A stretch of 64,000 nt of DNA, taken from assembly GCA_937885465.1 (NCBI GenBank), contig CAKZZM010000190.1, positions 10,713 to 74,712 of the forward strand, written 5' to 3'. This DNA is from an uncultured Bacteroidales bacterium. GTDB lineage: Bacteria > Bacteroidota > Bacteroidia > Bacteroidales > Paludibacteraceae. The stretch's first letter is position 1, and the number at the start of each line of letters is the position of its first letter. Made by a program: the position numbers and the translations under genes. The notes beneath the pieces are model-generated. The model was not told the origin of the DNA. It saw nothing but the letters and a program-made list of their open reading frames with translations, and did not search any database. Shown piece by piece: positions 28,768-38,223 of this stretch.

Positions 28768-29373
28768 ATGGCAAGATATATAGGACCCAAATCGCGTATT
28801 GCTCGTCGTTTTGGTGAGGCTATTTTCGGTCCGGATAAGGTTCTTAGCAAGCGTAACTACGCTCCCGGACAGCACGGTGTGAACCGTAGAAAAAAGAATT
28901 CTGAGTACGGAACTCAGTTGGCAGAAAAGCAGAAGGCTAAATACACTTATGGTGTGTTAGAGCGTCAGTTCCGCTTGTTGTTTGCGCAGGCACAACGCGC
29001 AAAAGGTATTACGGGTGAGATTCTTCTTCAGTTACTCGAATCTCGTCTTGACAATGTAGTATATCGTATGGGTATTGCTCCTACGCGTGCTGCTGCTCGT
29101 CAAATGGTAAGCCACAAGCATATCGTGGTTGACGGCAAGGTGGTAAATATTCCGTCTTTCCAAGTTAAGCCCGGTATGATTGTAGGAGTGAGAGAGAAAG
29201 CAAAGTCTCTCGAGGTAATTGCCGCTTCCCTCGAAGGTTTCAACCATGCTAAGTATAGTTGGATTGAGTGGGACGGCACTCAAATGGCAGGTAAGTTCCT
29301 CAATGTTCCGATGCGTGAAGAGATACCGGAAAATATTAAGGAGCAACTGATCGTCGAATTGTACTCTAAGTAA
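28768..29373 (+). CDS. rpsD: 30S ribosomal protein S4
   Basis: S4 is a primary 16S rRNA-binding and assembly protein. The 201 residues include the S4 RNA-binding domain ([20 protein letters not shown]) and [14 protein letters not shown]. The N-terminal region lacks a zinc site. Confidence 0.98.
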   Translation: MARYIGPKSRIARRFGEAIFGPDKVLSKRNYAPGQHGVNRRKKNSEYGTQLAEKQKAKYTYGVLERQFRLLFAQAQRAKGITGEILLQLLESRLDNVVYRMGIAPTRAAARQMVSHKHIVVDGKVVNIPSFQVKPGMIVGVREKAKSLEVIAASLEGFNHAKYSWIEWDGTQMAGKFLNVPMREEIPENIKEQLIVELYSK

Positions 29374-29479
29374 TAAAGAACTCGGCATCGTAGGTGTCGT
29401 GTACATAACACTAATCACTGTTTGCGTTTGTCGTTTAGGCAAATACTGACGACAAAAGCAAATTTAGTCAATAAAGATT

Positions 29480-30466
29480 ATGACAGTATTAAATTTTATC
29501 AAACCTGACAAGGTTGTCATGTTGGACTCATCAGAGACGAAAGGCAAGTTTGAATTTCGCCCATTGGAGCCCGGTTATGGTATTACAGTGGGTAATGCTA
29601 TTCGTCGTGTACTGCTTGCCTCGTTGGAGGGCTATGCCATTTGCTCGGTAAAGATCAGTGGCGTAGATCATGAGTTCGCTACGATACCCGGTTCTATTGA
29701 TGATGTTACCAACATCATCCTTAACCTGAAGCAGGTGCGTTTCCGCAAGATAGAGGGAGTAGAAGAAGACACTGAGACGGTAACTGTATCCGTGTCGAAT
29801 ATGACCTCTCTGCGTGCAGGCGAATTAGGCAGATATCTCGTTAATTTTGAGGTGTTGAATCCTGATTTGCAGATTGCGGAGTTAGATTCGTCAGCCAATT
29901 TTGACATCACCATTACCATTAATAAGGGTCGTGGTTATGTTCCGGCAGACGAGAATAGAAGTGTTGCAGATGAGATAGGTGTACTTGCTATCGACTCTAT
30001 TTACACTCCTATACGCAATGTGCAATATGCCGTTGAGCCGTTCCGTGTAGAACAGCGTACTGACTATGAAAAACTGACTCTTAATATTGAGACAGATGGT
30101 TCTATTTCGCCTAAGGAAGCTTTGAAAGAGGCTGCGAAGATTCTTATCTTCCACTTTATGCTCTTCTCAGATGAGAAAATTATCATTGAGGAGCAAGAGC
30201 CTACCATCAATTCGGCATTAGACGAGGAGATACTCAAGATGCGTCAGTTGCTGAACTCTCGCCTTACCGATATGGACCTCTCTGTTAGAGCACTCAACTG
30301 CTTGAAATCAGCGGAGGTCGATACTCTTGGTCAGTTGGTTAAGTATCATAGAAGCGACTTGCTCAAATTCCGCAATTTCGGCAAGAAGTCTCTTACAGAG
30401 TTGGATGAGTTGCTCGAACGCAACGGACTTGCCTTCGGCATGGATATCAGTAAATACAAACTTTAA
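29480..30466 (+). CDS. rpoA: RNA polymerase subunit alpha
   Basis: The alpha subunit scaffolds RNA polymerase assembly. The N-terminal domain carries [21 protein letters not shown] (split across residues ~28-48). The C-terminal domain ([20 protein letters not shown], then [16 protein letters not shown]) binds UP elements and activators. At 328 residues it is of normal length. Confidence 0.98.
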   Translation: MTVLNFIKPDKVVMLDSSETKGKFEFRPLEPGYGITVGNAIRRVLLASLEGYAICSVKISGVDHEFATIPGSIDDVTNIILNLKQVRFRKIEGVEEDTETVTVSVSNMTSLRAGELGRYLVNFEVLNPDLQIAELDSSANFDITITINKGRGYVPADENRSVADEIGVLAIDSIYTPIRNVQYAVEPFRVEQRTDYEKLTLNIETDGSISPKEALKEAAKILIFHFMLFSDEKIIIEEQEPTINSALDEEILKMRQLLNSRLTDMDLSVRALNCLKSAEVDTLGQLVKYHRSDLLKFRNFGKKSLTELDELLERNGLAFGMDISKYKL

Positions 30467-30508
30467 TTGTTGTGCATTAATGCGCAATGTAGTAAATTTT
30501 AGAAAACA

Positions 30509-30979
30509 ATGAGACATAATAAGAAATTCAATCACCTGAGCCGTACTTCCGAGCATCGTGCAGCAATGTTGTCGAACATGGCATGTTCGCTTATCATGCA
30601 CAAGCGTATCTCTACCACTACGGCAAAGGCAAAGGCTCTCCGCGTATATGTTGAGCCCTTGCTGACAAAGGCAAAAGAGGACACTACTGCTAATCGTCGT
30701 CTTGTCTTCGCCAAACTGAAGCAGAAGGCTGTTGTAACAGAACTCTTCCAGAATGTAAGCGAGAAGATAGCCAATCGTCCGGGCGGTTATACTCGTATTC
30801 TTCGCACAGGTCATCGTCTTGGTGATGCTGCTGAGATGTGCATTATCGAACTTGTTGACTACAACGAGAACATGCTCAAGGATGCAAAGAAGGCCGCCAA
30901 GAAAACCACTCGTCGCGCCGGCAAGAAAGCCGCTCAGAAAGCAGAGGCAGCCCCTGCAGCAGAGAAAGAAGCCGAGTAA
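30509..30979 (+). CDS. rplQ: 50S ribosomal protein L17
   Basis: L17 lies near the tunnel exit. The 156 residues start [20 protein letters not shown]. The core is followed by a Lys/Ala-rich tail of about 35 residues, a common extension in Bacteroidota. It is the last gene of the alpha operon and has a terminator after it. Confidence 0.98.
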   Translation: MRHNKKFNHLSRTSEHRAAMLSNMACSLIMHKRISTTTAKAKALRVYVEPLLTKAKEDTTANRRLVFAKLKQKAVVTELFQNVSEKIANRPGGYTRILRTGHRLGDAAEMCIIELVDYNENMLKDAKKAAKKTTRRAGKKAAQKAEAAPAAEKEAE

Positions 30980-30999
30980 AATGTTACTAAACGGTAAAC

Positions 31000-31032
31000 A
31001 AAACGGGAGACAAATTTGTCCCCCGTTTTATT
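31000..31032 (+). terminator. Terminator of the ribosomal superoperon
   Basis: AAAACGGG (31000-31007) pairs with CCCGTTTT (31022-31029), with an inner GACAAA/TTTGTC pair. It sits between the convergent rplQ and GH28 genes and may act in both directions. Confidence 0.8.
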
Positions 31033-31065
31033 TGTATAAAAGAAACAGCGTATTCTTACACACTA

Positions 31066-32565
31066 TCATTCCGTCAGGTCTTTGCCGTTCATGATAATCT
31101 TCTTCGAGTGCTTGATTGAATTATCCTTCTGCGGCGTAATAGTGCAGTTCTTGAAAGTTATATTTTCTACATAGTCCATACTCATTCCTTCGCGTACTCC
31201 GTAGAACGACACATTTTCGAACAGCAGGTCGTGTACCGGAAGTCCTTTCAAGCCGGTCATATCAACGGCCTTATGCGCATTGACGCAGGTTATGCTACGG
31301 AAAACTATATTACTCCACTCAGGGTAGAATTTTGACTTGTCATCAGAATCGGTAGCACCTCGTCCGCCTGCGGAGCGGTCAGCATAGCCGGATTGGAAGA
31401 AGACGGCCGATTCGCGAATATCTTTCATTACTATGTTAATGCAGTAGATATCCTCGCACCATCCGCCTCGTCCGGGGGCAGACTTAAAGCGGCAGCCGAT
31501 ATCTGTTCCGTCGAACATACAATCTTTGACCACGATACGTTGCATGCCTCCGGAGAACTCTGAACCGATAACGAATCCGCCGTGTGCACGATATACCGTA
31601 TCACCAATGATAAGGAAGTCTCTTTGCGGACCTGCCTCAACACCTTTCTCTCCCACGCCGCCTTTCATACATATACCGTCGTCACCTGCGCTGACATGGC
31701 AACGGGCAATGAGTGCTACTTGCACATTTCCCGGATCCATAGCATCGCCGTTCTGCGCCCACCAAGGGCAGTCAATAGTAACATCCTCAATGATAAGATT
31801 CTGAATACGCGTGGGTACGAGGTGGAACTTAGGACTATTGCGCAGTGTCACACCTTCAATAACTACATTTTTAGAATCGGTGATGTTAATGAGGTGCGGG
31901 CGCATCTTTTCTTGTATTTCAGGTGTGGCGGCTATGTTAGGTACGCCCAATTCGGGGTTAAGGTTGAAAGGATACCAAAGGCGGTAGGTCTTATCGTCTT
32001 GCTTGAGCGTTCCTCCCATAGCAAGTGCAGCATCCCAAACATCGGGCAGTTTGCCGTCGCGAACCACTTTCTTCTCTTTGATGGGACGCCAGAAGAAACC
32101 TTGACCATCAATAACACCGCTGCCGGTAATACCGATATTCTCGCATTTGGAAGCGCGAATCATAGCGTTGCACTTCTTTGAACCATCACGAGGGTCATTC
32201 TTTTGAACATATAATTCCTTATTCTCAGAGAAGACGATTACTGCGCCTTTCCTAAGATTAATATCAATGTTCGACTTGAGAACGATAGGCCCTGTCTTCC
32301 AAGTGCCTTTTGGCACGATGAGGTGTCCGCCACCGAGTTTGGAGAGACTATCAATAGCAGCAGCGAAAGCATCAGTGCAAAGGGTATTGCCGTCAGGTAT
32401 GGCACCGAACTGCGCTATATTAAGTGCATTTTTAGGGAACTCAACGGGGGTAACACGCTCTAACTCTACGGGGAGATTTTCGTAATAATGGTCGTAGCGC
32501 GACTGCGCAATGGCCACGACTGTGCTGAGCATAAGGCACAAGGCGGTAGTAGTGAGTGACTTCAT
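31066..32565 (-). CDS. Glycoside hydrolase family 28 (polygalacturonase-like)
   Basis: This secreted enzyme is predicted to cleave galacturonan in pectin. The 499 residues have a signal peptide (residues 1-20, ending AIAQ). The N-terminal NIAQFGAIPDGNTLCTDAF is typical of GH28. Active-site blocks of the right-handed beta-helix are NGDAMDP, AGDDGICMKGG (paired Asp), AHGGFVIGSE and CRFKSAP (the R-x-K motif). The first block reads N-x-D as in the family. It is monocistronic and convergent with rplQ. The exact substrate within pectin is not resolved. Confidence 0.92.
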   Translation of the reverse strand: MKSLTTTALCLMLSTVVAIAQSRYDHYYENLPVELERVTPVEFPKNALNIAQFGAIPDGNTLCTDAFAAAIDSLSKLGGGHLIVPKGTWKTGPIVLKSNIDINLRKGAVIVFSENKELYVQKNDPRDGSKKCNAMIRASKCENIGITGSGVIDGQGFFWRPIKEKKVVRDGKLPDVWDAALAMGGTLKQDDKTYRLWYPFNLNPELGVPNIAATPEIQEKMRPHLINITDSKNVVIEGVTLRNSPKFHLVPTRIQNLIIEDVTIDCPWWAQNGDAMDPGNVQVALIARCHVSAGDDGICMKGGVGEKGVEAGPQRDFLIIGDTVYRAHGGFVIGSEFSGGMQRIVVKDCMFDGTDIGCRFKSAPGRGGWCEDIYCINIVMKDIRESAVFFQSGYADRSAGGRGATDSDDKSKFYPEWSNIVFRSITCVNAHKAVDMTGLKGLPVHDLLFENVSFYGVREGMSMDYVENITFKNCTITPQKDNSIKHSKKIIMNGKDLTE

Positions 32566-32651
32566 GGATATATAAAATTAGGAATTGAAAATTCGAGTAC
32601 TTACTTTGCGAAAAGTGCGAAAATATGCAAAGGTTAAATGAAATTACAACT

Positions 32652-32673
32652 TTTCTTGCAGTTGTGCAAGAAA
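32652..32673. promoter_or_regulatory. Hairpin or operator-like palindrome between GH28 and the M3 peptidase gene
   Basis: The arms TTTCTTGCA (32652-32660) and TGCAAGAAA (32665-32673) are perfect with a GTTG loop. It lies between two divergent genes, about 90 nt upstream of the GH28 start. It could bind a regulator; that is inference. Confidence 0.45.
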
Positions 32674-32728
32674 TGTGCCATAAAAAATTAAAATTAGAAG
32701 TTAAAAATGCAAATAAGGATATTATGAC

Positions 32729-32759
32729 TTGTTAAAATCGTTTTTTTTGAGTACCTTTG
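32729..32759 (+). promoter_or_regulatory. Promoter for the M3 peptidase gene
   Basis: A -33 TTG at 32729-32731 and a -7 TACCTTTG at 32752-32759 are 20 nt apart. The gene starts at 32853. Confidence 0.8.
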
Positions 32760-32852
32760 CGCAAATTAAACTTATGGTAGAACACCTGCTGATCATCGCT
32801 GCTGAAATCAGAAAGTTATGGTAGATGTCCCATCTAAAACGACAATAAATCA

Positions 32853-35003
32853 ATGAAAAAAATTATTGCTATGGCACTTGCTGCTTGTTCGCTGACTGTT
32901 GTCAGTGCTGCTACACAGAAATCAGATAACCCCTTTCTCAATTATCAAAATTGGACTACGCCTCACGGCACTTATCCTTTTGACGAGATTAAGCCTGAGC
33001 ATTACCGCCCTGCGATAGAGGCAGGTATGCAGGAAGGTCTTGCCGATATTGATGCGATAGTTAATAACCCTGCTGCTCCCACTTTCGAGAACACTATTGA
33101 GGCGTATGTGAAAGCGGGTAGAGGGCTTAGCGTTGTGCTCTCTTGCCTGTTTAACCTCACTAATGCAGATACCAACGATGAGTTAGATGCAATAGAAACA
33201 GAGATAACACCTAAATTATCGGAATATAGGTCAGCTATCCTTCTCAATGAGGGTTTATTCAGCCGCATTAAGGCTGTATATGCGCAGAGAGAGAGATTGC
33301 GCCTGACACCGGAGCAGGCGAAGATGCTCGATGATATTTACGAGTCGTTCGCTAATAATGGTGCCAACTTGTCGCCCGAAGATAAGGTTAAGTATAAAGA
33401 ACTGTCGAGCAAGTTGTCGAGCCTCACTCTTGCCTTTGGGCAAAATAGTCTGAAGGCTACAAATGCTTGGTCGATGCTCTTGACGGACGAGTCGCTGCTT
33501 GCCGGTCTTAATGACGATACCAAAGCGTTACTAAAGAAAAATGCAGAGTCAAAAGGGTATGCAGAAGGTTGGCTCTTGAACCTGAAGCCTACAACCTATA
33601 TTCCTGTTATGCAGGATCTTGATAATAGAGATATCCGTCGCGAGTTATATACAGCCTATAATAGCCGTTGCATCGGCGGTGAATTTGATAACACTTCCGT
33701 TATTATTGATATTGTCAATACCCGCCTTGCTATAGCGCAGTTGCTCGGTAAGCGCAATCATGCTCAGAAATCGCTGCATAAGACGATGGCAGAGGAAGAG
33801 AAGAATGTGTATGCACTGCTTGACAGATTGCGCGATAATTATCTGCCTGTTGCGAAGCAGGAGGTGCAAGACTTGCAAGATTATGCTACTGCTCACGGGT
33901 TATATGCGCAGTTGCAGCCGTGGGATTGGTCATATTACTCAAAGAAATTGAAAAACGAGAGATATTCTATTTCTGACGATGACCTGCGCCCGTATTTCGA
34001 GTTAGAGAGCGTGAAGCAGGGAGTTTTCGGTTTGGCTAAGCGCCTTTATGGAATCACCTTTAAGGAGAATAAGAATATACAGGTATATAATCCTGAGGTG
34101 TGCGCATACGAGGTGTATGATGAGAAGGGGCAGTTCCTTGCTGTTTATTACGCTGATTTTCACCCGCGTGACGGCAAACGCGGCGGTGCGTGGATGAACG
34201 ATTTCAAACCGCAGTGGCGAGAGGGGAAGAAAGACTCTCGTCCGCATATCGTCAATGTGATGAATTTCACTCGCGCCACCGATACCAAGCCCGCCTTGCT
34301 CACTTATGATGAGGTAAGGACATTCCTGCATGAGTTCGGACATGGCTTGCATGGTATGCTCACCCGCTGTCAGTATGAGTATCTTTCAGGAACCAATGTG
34401 CCCCGCGACTTTGTGGAGTTACCTTCTCAATTCAACGAGAATTTTATAGATGAGAAGGAGTTTCTTGATACCTTTGCTAAGCACTATAAGACGGGTGAGC
34501 CATTACCTCAGGAGTTGCTCGACAGGATGCATGCTTCGCAGACTTATCACGCTGCCTACGCCTGTGTGCGTCAGCTCTCTTTCGGCTATCTTGATATGGA
34601 GTGGCACTCTCTGACCGAGCCGTTTACTGTTAGCGGATGTACGGATTCTGTAAATGCCGTCGTTAATTTCGGCAACGAGGCGATGCGTCAGGTGCAGATT
34701 ATGCCTGATGTCCCCGGTACGCAGATGGAGACAGCCTTTACTCACATCTTCTCCGGCGGGTATTCGGCAGGATATTATTCGTATAAGTGGTCGGAGGTGC
34801 TGGATGCGGATGCTTTCAGCGTGTTCCAAGAAGCAGCAAAGAAAAACGGCTCCATCTTCGATAAGAAAGCCGCTGCCTCCTTCCGAAAGAATATCCTTGA
34901 GCGCGGCGGAACGGAGAATGTGGCAGAACTATACCGTCGTTTCCGCAACGGCGAACCATCCATCGAACCGCTTATGATTCGCGATGGTATAAAAAAGAAG
35001 TGA
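32853..35003 (+). CDS. dcp: Peptidyl-dipeptidase / M3 oligopeptidase (Dcp-like)
   Basis: This M3 zinc metallopeptidase probably removes dipeptides from peptide C-termini. The 716 residues have a signal peptide (residues 1-20, ending SAAT), so it acts in the periplasm. The zinc motif HEFGHGLH (HExxH) is followed by the M3 features SQFNENF and YAACVRQLSFGYLDMEWH. Overall it resembles Dcp. It stands alone between its promoter and a terminator. Confidence 0.94.
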   Translation: MKKIIAMALAACSLTVVSAATQKSDNPFLNYQNWTTPHGTYPFDEIKPEHYRPAIEAGMQEGLADIDAIVNNPAAPTFENTIEAYVKAGRGLSVVLSCLFNLTNADTNDELDAIETEITPKLSEYRSAILLNEGLFSRIKAVYAQRERLRLTPEQAKMLDDIYESFANNGANLSPEDKVKYKELSSKLSSLTLAFGQNSLKATNAWSMLLTDESLLAGLNDDTKALLKKNAESKGYAEGWLLNLKPTTYIPVMQDLDNRDIRRELYTAYNSRCIGGEFDNTSVIIDIVNTRLAIAQLLGKRNHAQKSLHKTMAEEEKNVYALLDRLRDNYLPVAKQEVQDLQDYATAHGLYAQLQPWDWSYYSKKLKNERYSISDDDLRPYFELESVKQGVFGLAKRLYGITFKENKNIQVYNPEVCAYEVYDEKGQFLAVYYADFHPRDGKRGGAWMNDFKPQWREGKKDSRPHIVNVMNFTRATDTKPALLTYDEVRTFLHEFGHGLHGMLTRCQYEYLSGTNVPRDFVELPSQFNENFIDEKEFLDTFAKHYKTGEPLPQELLDRMHASQTYHAAYACVRQLSFGYLDMEWHSLTEPFTVSGCTDSVNAVVNFGNEAMRQVQIMPDVPGTQMETAFTHIFSGGYSAGYYSYKWSEVLDADAFSVFQEAAKKNGSIFDKKAAASFRKNILERGGTENVAELYRRFRNGEPSIEPLMIRDGIKKK

Positions 35004-35023
35004 TATAGAGCGATGTGTTGAGT

Positions 35024-35067
35024 AAAAAACGGTACGCACCTATTAGCATTGGTGCGTACCGTTTTTT
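35024..35067. terminator. Bidirectional terminator
   Basis: A 17-bp stem (35024-35040 with 35051-35067) with an A-tract and a T-tract lies between the convergent M3 peptidase and riboflavin synthase genes. Confidence 0.88.
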
Positions 35068-35069
35068 AT

Positions 35070-35702
35070 TTAGTTTGCATTGCCGCGGAGAGCAATTATG
35101 CGGCTGACATATTTGCCTATAATGTCAAACTCGAGATTGACGAGAGTACCTTCGGTAATATATTTGAAGTTGGTGTTCTCGTGTGTGTAAGGGATGATGC
35201 AGACGGATACATAGCCGTCGGAGCCCTGTACATCAGGGTCGCAGACGGTAAGCGATACGCCATTGATAGAGACAGAGCCTTTGTCCACACAGAAATATCC
35301 GCGGTCGATCATCTCAGGCGTAGAGAGATAGCGGAAGCGGTAGTACCATGACCCTTCCGTCTCTTTGACCTCGGTGCAAACCGCTGTCTGGTCAACATGT
35401 CCTTGCACGATATGCCCGTCAAGGCGTTCGCCGGGCAGCATTGAGCGTTCGAGATTGACATAATCGCCAACCTTCGCTTCACCGAGATTGCTGCGATTGA
35501 GAGTCTCTAACATAGCTGTTACAACATATTCCTTCGTCGTTTTGTTATAACTGACAACGGTGAGACATACGCCGTTATGTGAGACCGATTGGTCAATACT
35601 AAGGTCTTCATGATAAGGATTGAGAAGGGTAAAATGTTTATTCCCCTCTTCTTGCTCGATTTTAACGATACGAGCCATCGCTTCAACTATTCCGCTAAAC
35701 AT
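35070..35702 (-). CDS. ribE: Riboflavin synthase, alpha subunit
   Basis: The enzyme converts two 6,7-dimethyl-8-ribityllumazine molecules to riboflavin and a pyrimidine by-product. The 210 residues show the two homologous barrels of the family: MFSGIVE, SHNGVCLTV and VQGHVD in the first, and VSINGVSLTV in the second. It ends directly at a terminator. The next gene upstream on the same strand ends about 60 nt away. That gap holds the short direct repeat TTTAAATGGTG. Confidence 0.95.
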   Translation of the reverse strand: MFSGIVEAMARIVKIEQEEGNKHFTLLNPYHEDLSIDQSVSHNGVCLTVVSYNKTTKEYVVTAMLETLNRSNLGEAKVGDYVNLERSMLPGERLDGHIVQGHVDQTAVCTEVKETEGSWYYRFRYLSTPEMIDRGYFCVDKGSVSINGVSLTVCDPDVQGSDGYVSVCIIPYTHENTNFKYITEGTLVNLEFDIIGKYVSRIIALRGNAN

Positions 35703-35763
35703 AATATAAAAATTTACTTTTTAAATATCGTTTAAATGGTGTTTAAATGGTGTTTAAACGCCA

Positions 35764-37263
35764 TTACTTGAAATATTTTCCCACGACGGGTAAACCACTG
35801 AGCGGGAAATCTTTTTTGATAAGTATTGCAGCATATACGCACAGCAGTATCGTTCCGAAGAGCATTTGTGCCCAGGTAGGGGTAACAAAGTGCGCAAAGG
35901 TGTGGTATAGGGCGATTATCACAATAGTGAGCAGAGTATATCCGCCGATACTCTTAAGGTCGTAAGGTATAGGCAGGTAGTGCTGACCAATAAAGTAAGA
36001 AAGCAGCATAATAATAAAGTAGGATATTGTGTTGGATGCTGCGGATGCCATATAACTATAATGCGGTACAAATATTATCTGCAGTACTGCCGTTATGACT
36101 AATCCAAGCAGTGAGAAGTATGCTCCGAAGCGAGTCTTGTCGCTCAATTTGTACCAAAAAGAGAGGTTGAAGTATATGCCTTGAAAAACGTACGTCCAAA
36201 GCACGATAGGTACGACTCTCAGTCCTTCCCAATAGGTGGGGGCTATGATATGGCGAAGCAGCGGCAGCCACACTATCATAGCGATGAGGATAAGCAGGGA
36301 GAAGATGATATAATACTTCATTGCATCTGCGTATGCGGCGACAGACTCTCTGTCTTTATGTTTGGAGAAGACGAATGGTTCGTATGCGTAGCGAAATGCC
36401 TGCGTGAACATCATCATCACCATCGCCACTTTGAAGCAAGCTCCGTAAATACCGAGTTGTGCCTGTGCATCCTCGCCCGAATAGAGGAAAGGAAAAATTA
36501 TTCGGTCGAGCGTTTGGTTCATAATGCCGGCAACTCCGAGCACTAAGAGTGGCAGTGAGTAGCGCAGCATCTTGCGAAGCAAGGCGAAGTCAAAGGCTGA
36601 GTCTTTCGTCCCTGCCCTACATTCGATGATAGCGGGTGTCAGGCAGAGCGTCTGAATCGTTGTCGCGAGTATATTGGCGACAAACACCCATCCTACACCA
36701 TAGTCGGCATTGTACCAAGAGTCGATCCATGCATGTCCTGCCAGTTTCGGGCAGATAACGAGGAAGAAGATGTTGAAGGCGATGTTGAGGAAGACGAATA
36801 GCAGTTTGAGTGCAGCAAAGCGCATCGGGAGTTTTTTGTACCTTAGCCAAGCAAAGGGTATTGAGGCGAAAGCATCTTGCGCCACCACAATACCGAGCAT
36901 GGCAATAAACTCCGCATGGTCGGCGTAGCCGAGTGCAGAGGCTATCGGGTTGCGGAAGAAAACGCAGCAAAGGGCGAAGAGTAGCGAGGTGGTAAAAAGC
37001 GAAATGAGCGTGGTGGAATAGACCGTCTTAGGGTTATGCCCATCGCGATTGGCAAAACTGAAGAAGCCCGTTTCCATACCGTAAGTCAGGATAACAAGCA
37101 GCAGGGCCGTCCATGCATAGAGATTAGTTACTATGCCGTAGTCGGATGACTGCTTGAGAACATAGGTATAGAGCGGAACGAGAAGCCAGTTAAGGAACTT
37201 CCCGACGATACTGCTTACTCCGTATATGGCGGTGTCTTTCGCCAAGGATTTCATGTCAGACAT
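35764..37263 (-). CDS. Polysaccharide/lipid-linked oligosaccharide flippase (Wzx/MATE-like)
   Basis: This 499-residue inner-membrane protein has about 13-14 hydrophobic segments and begins KDTAIYGVSSIVGKFLNWLL, typical of polysaccharide-biosynthesis flippases of the MOP superfamily. Early GMETGFFSFANR is also characteristic. Such proteins flip lipid-linked glycans across the inner membrane. No other glycan gene is adjacent, so the substrate is unknown. It may share a transcript with ribE. Confidence 0.88.
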   Translation of the reverse strand: MSDMKSLAKDTAIYGVSSIVGKFLNWLLVPLYTYVLKQSSDYGIVTNLYAWTALLLVILTYGMETGFFSFANRDGHNPKTVYSTTLISLFTTSLLFALCCVFFRNPIASALGYADHAEFIAMLGIVVAQDAFASIPFAWLRYKKLPMRFAALKLLFVFLNIAFNIFFLVICPKLAGHAWIDSWYNADYGVGWVFVANILATTIQTLCLTPAIIECRAGTKDSAFDFALLRKMLRYSLPLLVLGVAGIMNQTLDRIIFPFLYSGEDAQAQLGIYGACFKVAMVMMMFTQAFRYAYEPFVFSKHKDRESVAAYADAMKYYIIFSLLILIAMIVWLPLLRHIIAPTYWEGLRVVPIVLWTYVFQGIYFNLSFWYKLSDKTRFGAYFSLLGLVITAVLQIIFVPHYSYMASAASNTISYFIIMLLSYFIGQHYLPIPYDLKSIGGYTLLTIVIIALYHTFAHFVTPTWAQMLFGTILLCVYAAILIKKDFPLSGLPVVGKYFK

Positions 37264-37281
37264 GATGAGAGGAAAATTAAA

Positions 37282-37480
37282 GGGTACTTCTAAAAATTAC
37301 TTTATTGGGATTTCGGAATTTTTCTTGAGTAGATTTTTGGCTTGAATGAGGGAGCAATGCGGGCATTGTGACCGAGTGAAAGTCAAAAAGATACCAAGAA
37401 AAAGCCGAAAGACTAATAAAAGTTTAAATTATGTTTATTAATAGGGGATAATCTAAAACGTGGAATTTTTAGAAGTACCC
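37282..37480. mobile_element. MITE-like element, 199 bp
   Basis: The terminal inverted repeats are 17 bp and perfect: GGGTACTTCTAAAAATT at 37282-37298 and its complement at 37464-37480. Both ends are flanked by TAAA (37278-37281 and 37481-37484), which could be a target-site duplication. An inner inverted pair TTTTTCTTG/CAAGAAAAA is also visible. There is no reading frame of useful length, so any transposase would act in trans. The family is not identified. Confidence 0.7.
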
Positions 37481-37512
37481 TAAAATTATTATTGCGCAAT
37501 ATCTCTACCATT

Positions 37513-37536
37513 GAACGTTCAGAGACGTTCTCCACT
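37513..37536 (-). repeat. Family A palindromic repeat
   Basis: A full minus-orientation copy with perfect stem arms and loop TCAGAG, just past the 3' end of rsmI and 32 nt from the MITE-like element. Confidence 0.85.
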
Positions 37537-37557
37537 ATTATTCGTGATGCGTGTGGA

Positions 37558-38223
37558 TTACGCTTTCCCCGCTACGCAGATCACTATTTCGCCCTTTGGC
37601 GGGGTTTGGGTGAAATGTGCAATCAGTTCTGCGAGTGTGCCGCGTTGTGTATCTTCGTGCAGTTTGCTTATCTCTCTTGATACGGACGCTCGTCTGTCGT
37701 CACCGAGATATTGAGCAAGTTGCTCAAGTGTTTTGACGAGTCGGAAGGGCGATTCGTAGATGACGATAGTATGTTCGAGTTCGGCTATTGCTTGCAGACA
37801 TGTCTGTCTGCCTTTCTTTTGCGGTAGGAAACCCTCGAAGAAAAAGCGGTCGTTTGGTAGTCCTGATGCCACAAGTGCCGGAACGAAAGCCGTAGCACCC
37901 GGTAGGCATTGCACCTCTATTTCTGCTTCCACCGCTGCGCGGACAAGGAAGAACCCCGGGTCGCTTATGGCGGGTGTGCCGGCATCGCTGATGAGGGCTA
38001 TCGTCTTACCTGCTTTGAGGTCTTCAACAACACTCTCCGTCGTCTGATGTTCGTTAAACTTATGGTGGGAACGGAGGGGCGTATGAATATCAAAGTGCTT
38101 AAATAGAACACTCGATGTACGCGTATCCTCTGCAAGCACATAGTCAGCCTCTTTGAGAATACGCAAGGCACGGAGTGTTATATCCTCGAGGTTGCCGATG
38201 GGGGTTGGAACGAGGTATAGCAT
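37558..38223 (-). CDS. rsmI: 16S rRNA (cytidine(1402)-2'-O)-methyltransferase
   Basis: RsmI methylates the ribose of C1402 in 16S rRNA using S-adenosylmethionine. The 221 residues begin with YLVPTPIGNLEDITLRAL, then LAEDTRTS and the SDAGTPAISDPG methyl-donor site, all typical of the tetrapyrrole-methylase fold. The ATG overlaps the stop of the upstream coiled-coil gene (TAATG). Confidence 0.95.
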   Translation of the reverse strand: MLYLVPTPIGNLEDITLRALRILKEADYVLAEDTRTSSVLFKHFDIHTPLRSHHKFNEHQTTESVVEDLKAGKTIALISDAGTPAISDPGFFLVRAAVEAEIEVQCLPGATAFVPALVASGLPNDRFFFEGFLPQKKGRQTCLQAIAELEHTIVIYESPFRLVKTLEQLAQYLGDDRRASVSREISKLHEDTQRGTLAELIAHFTQTPPKGEIVICVAGKA

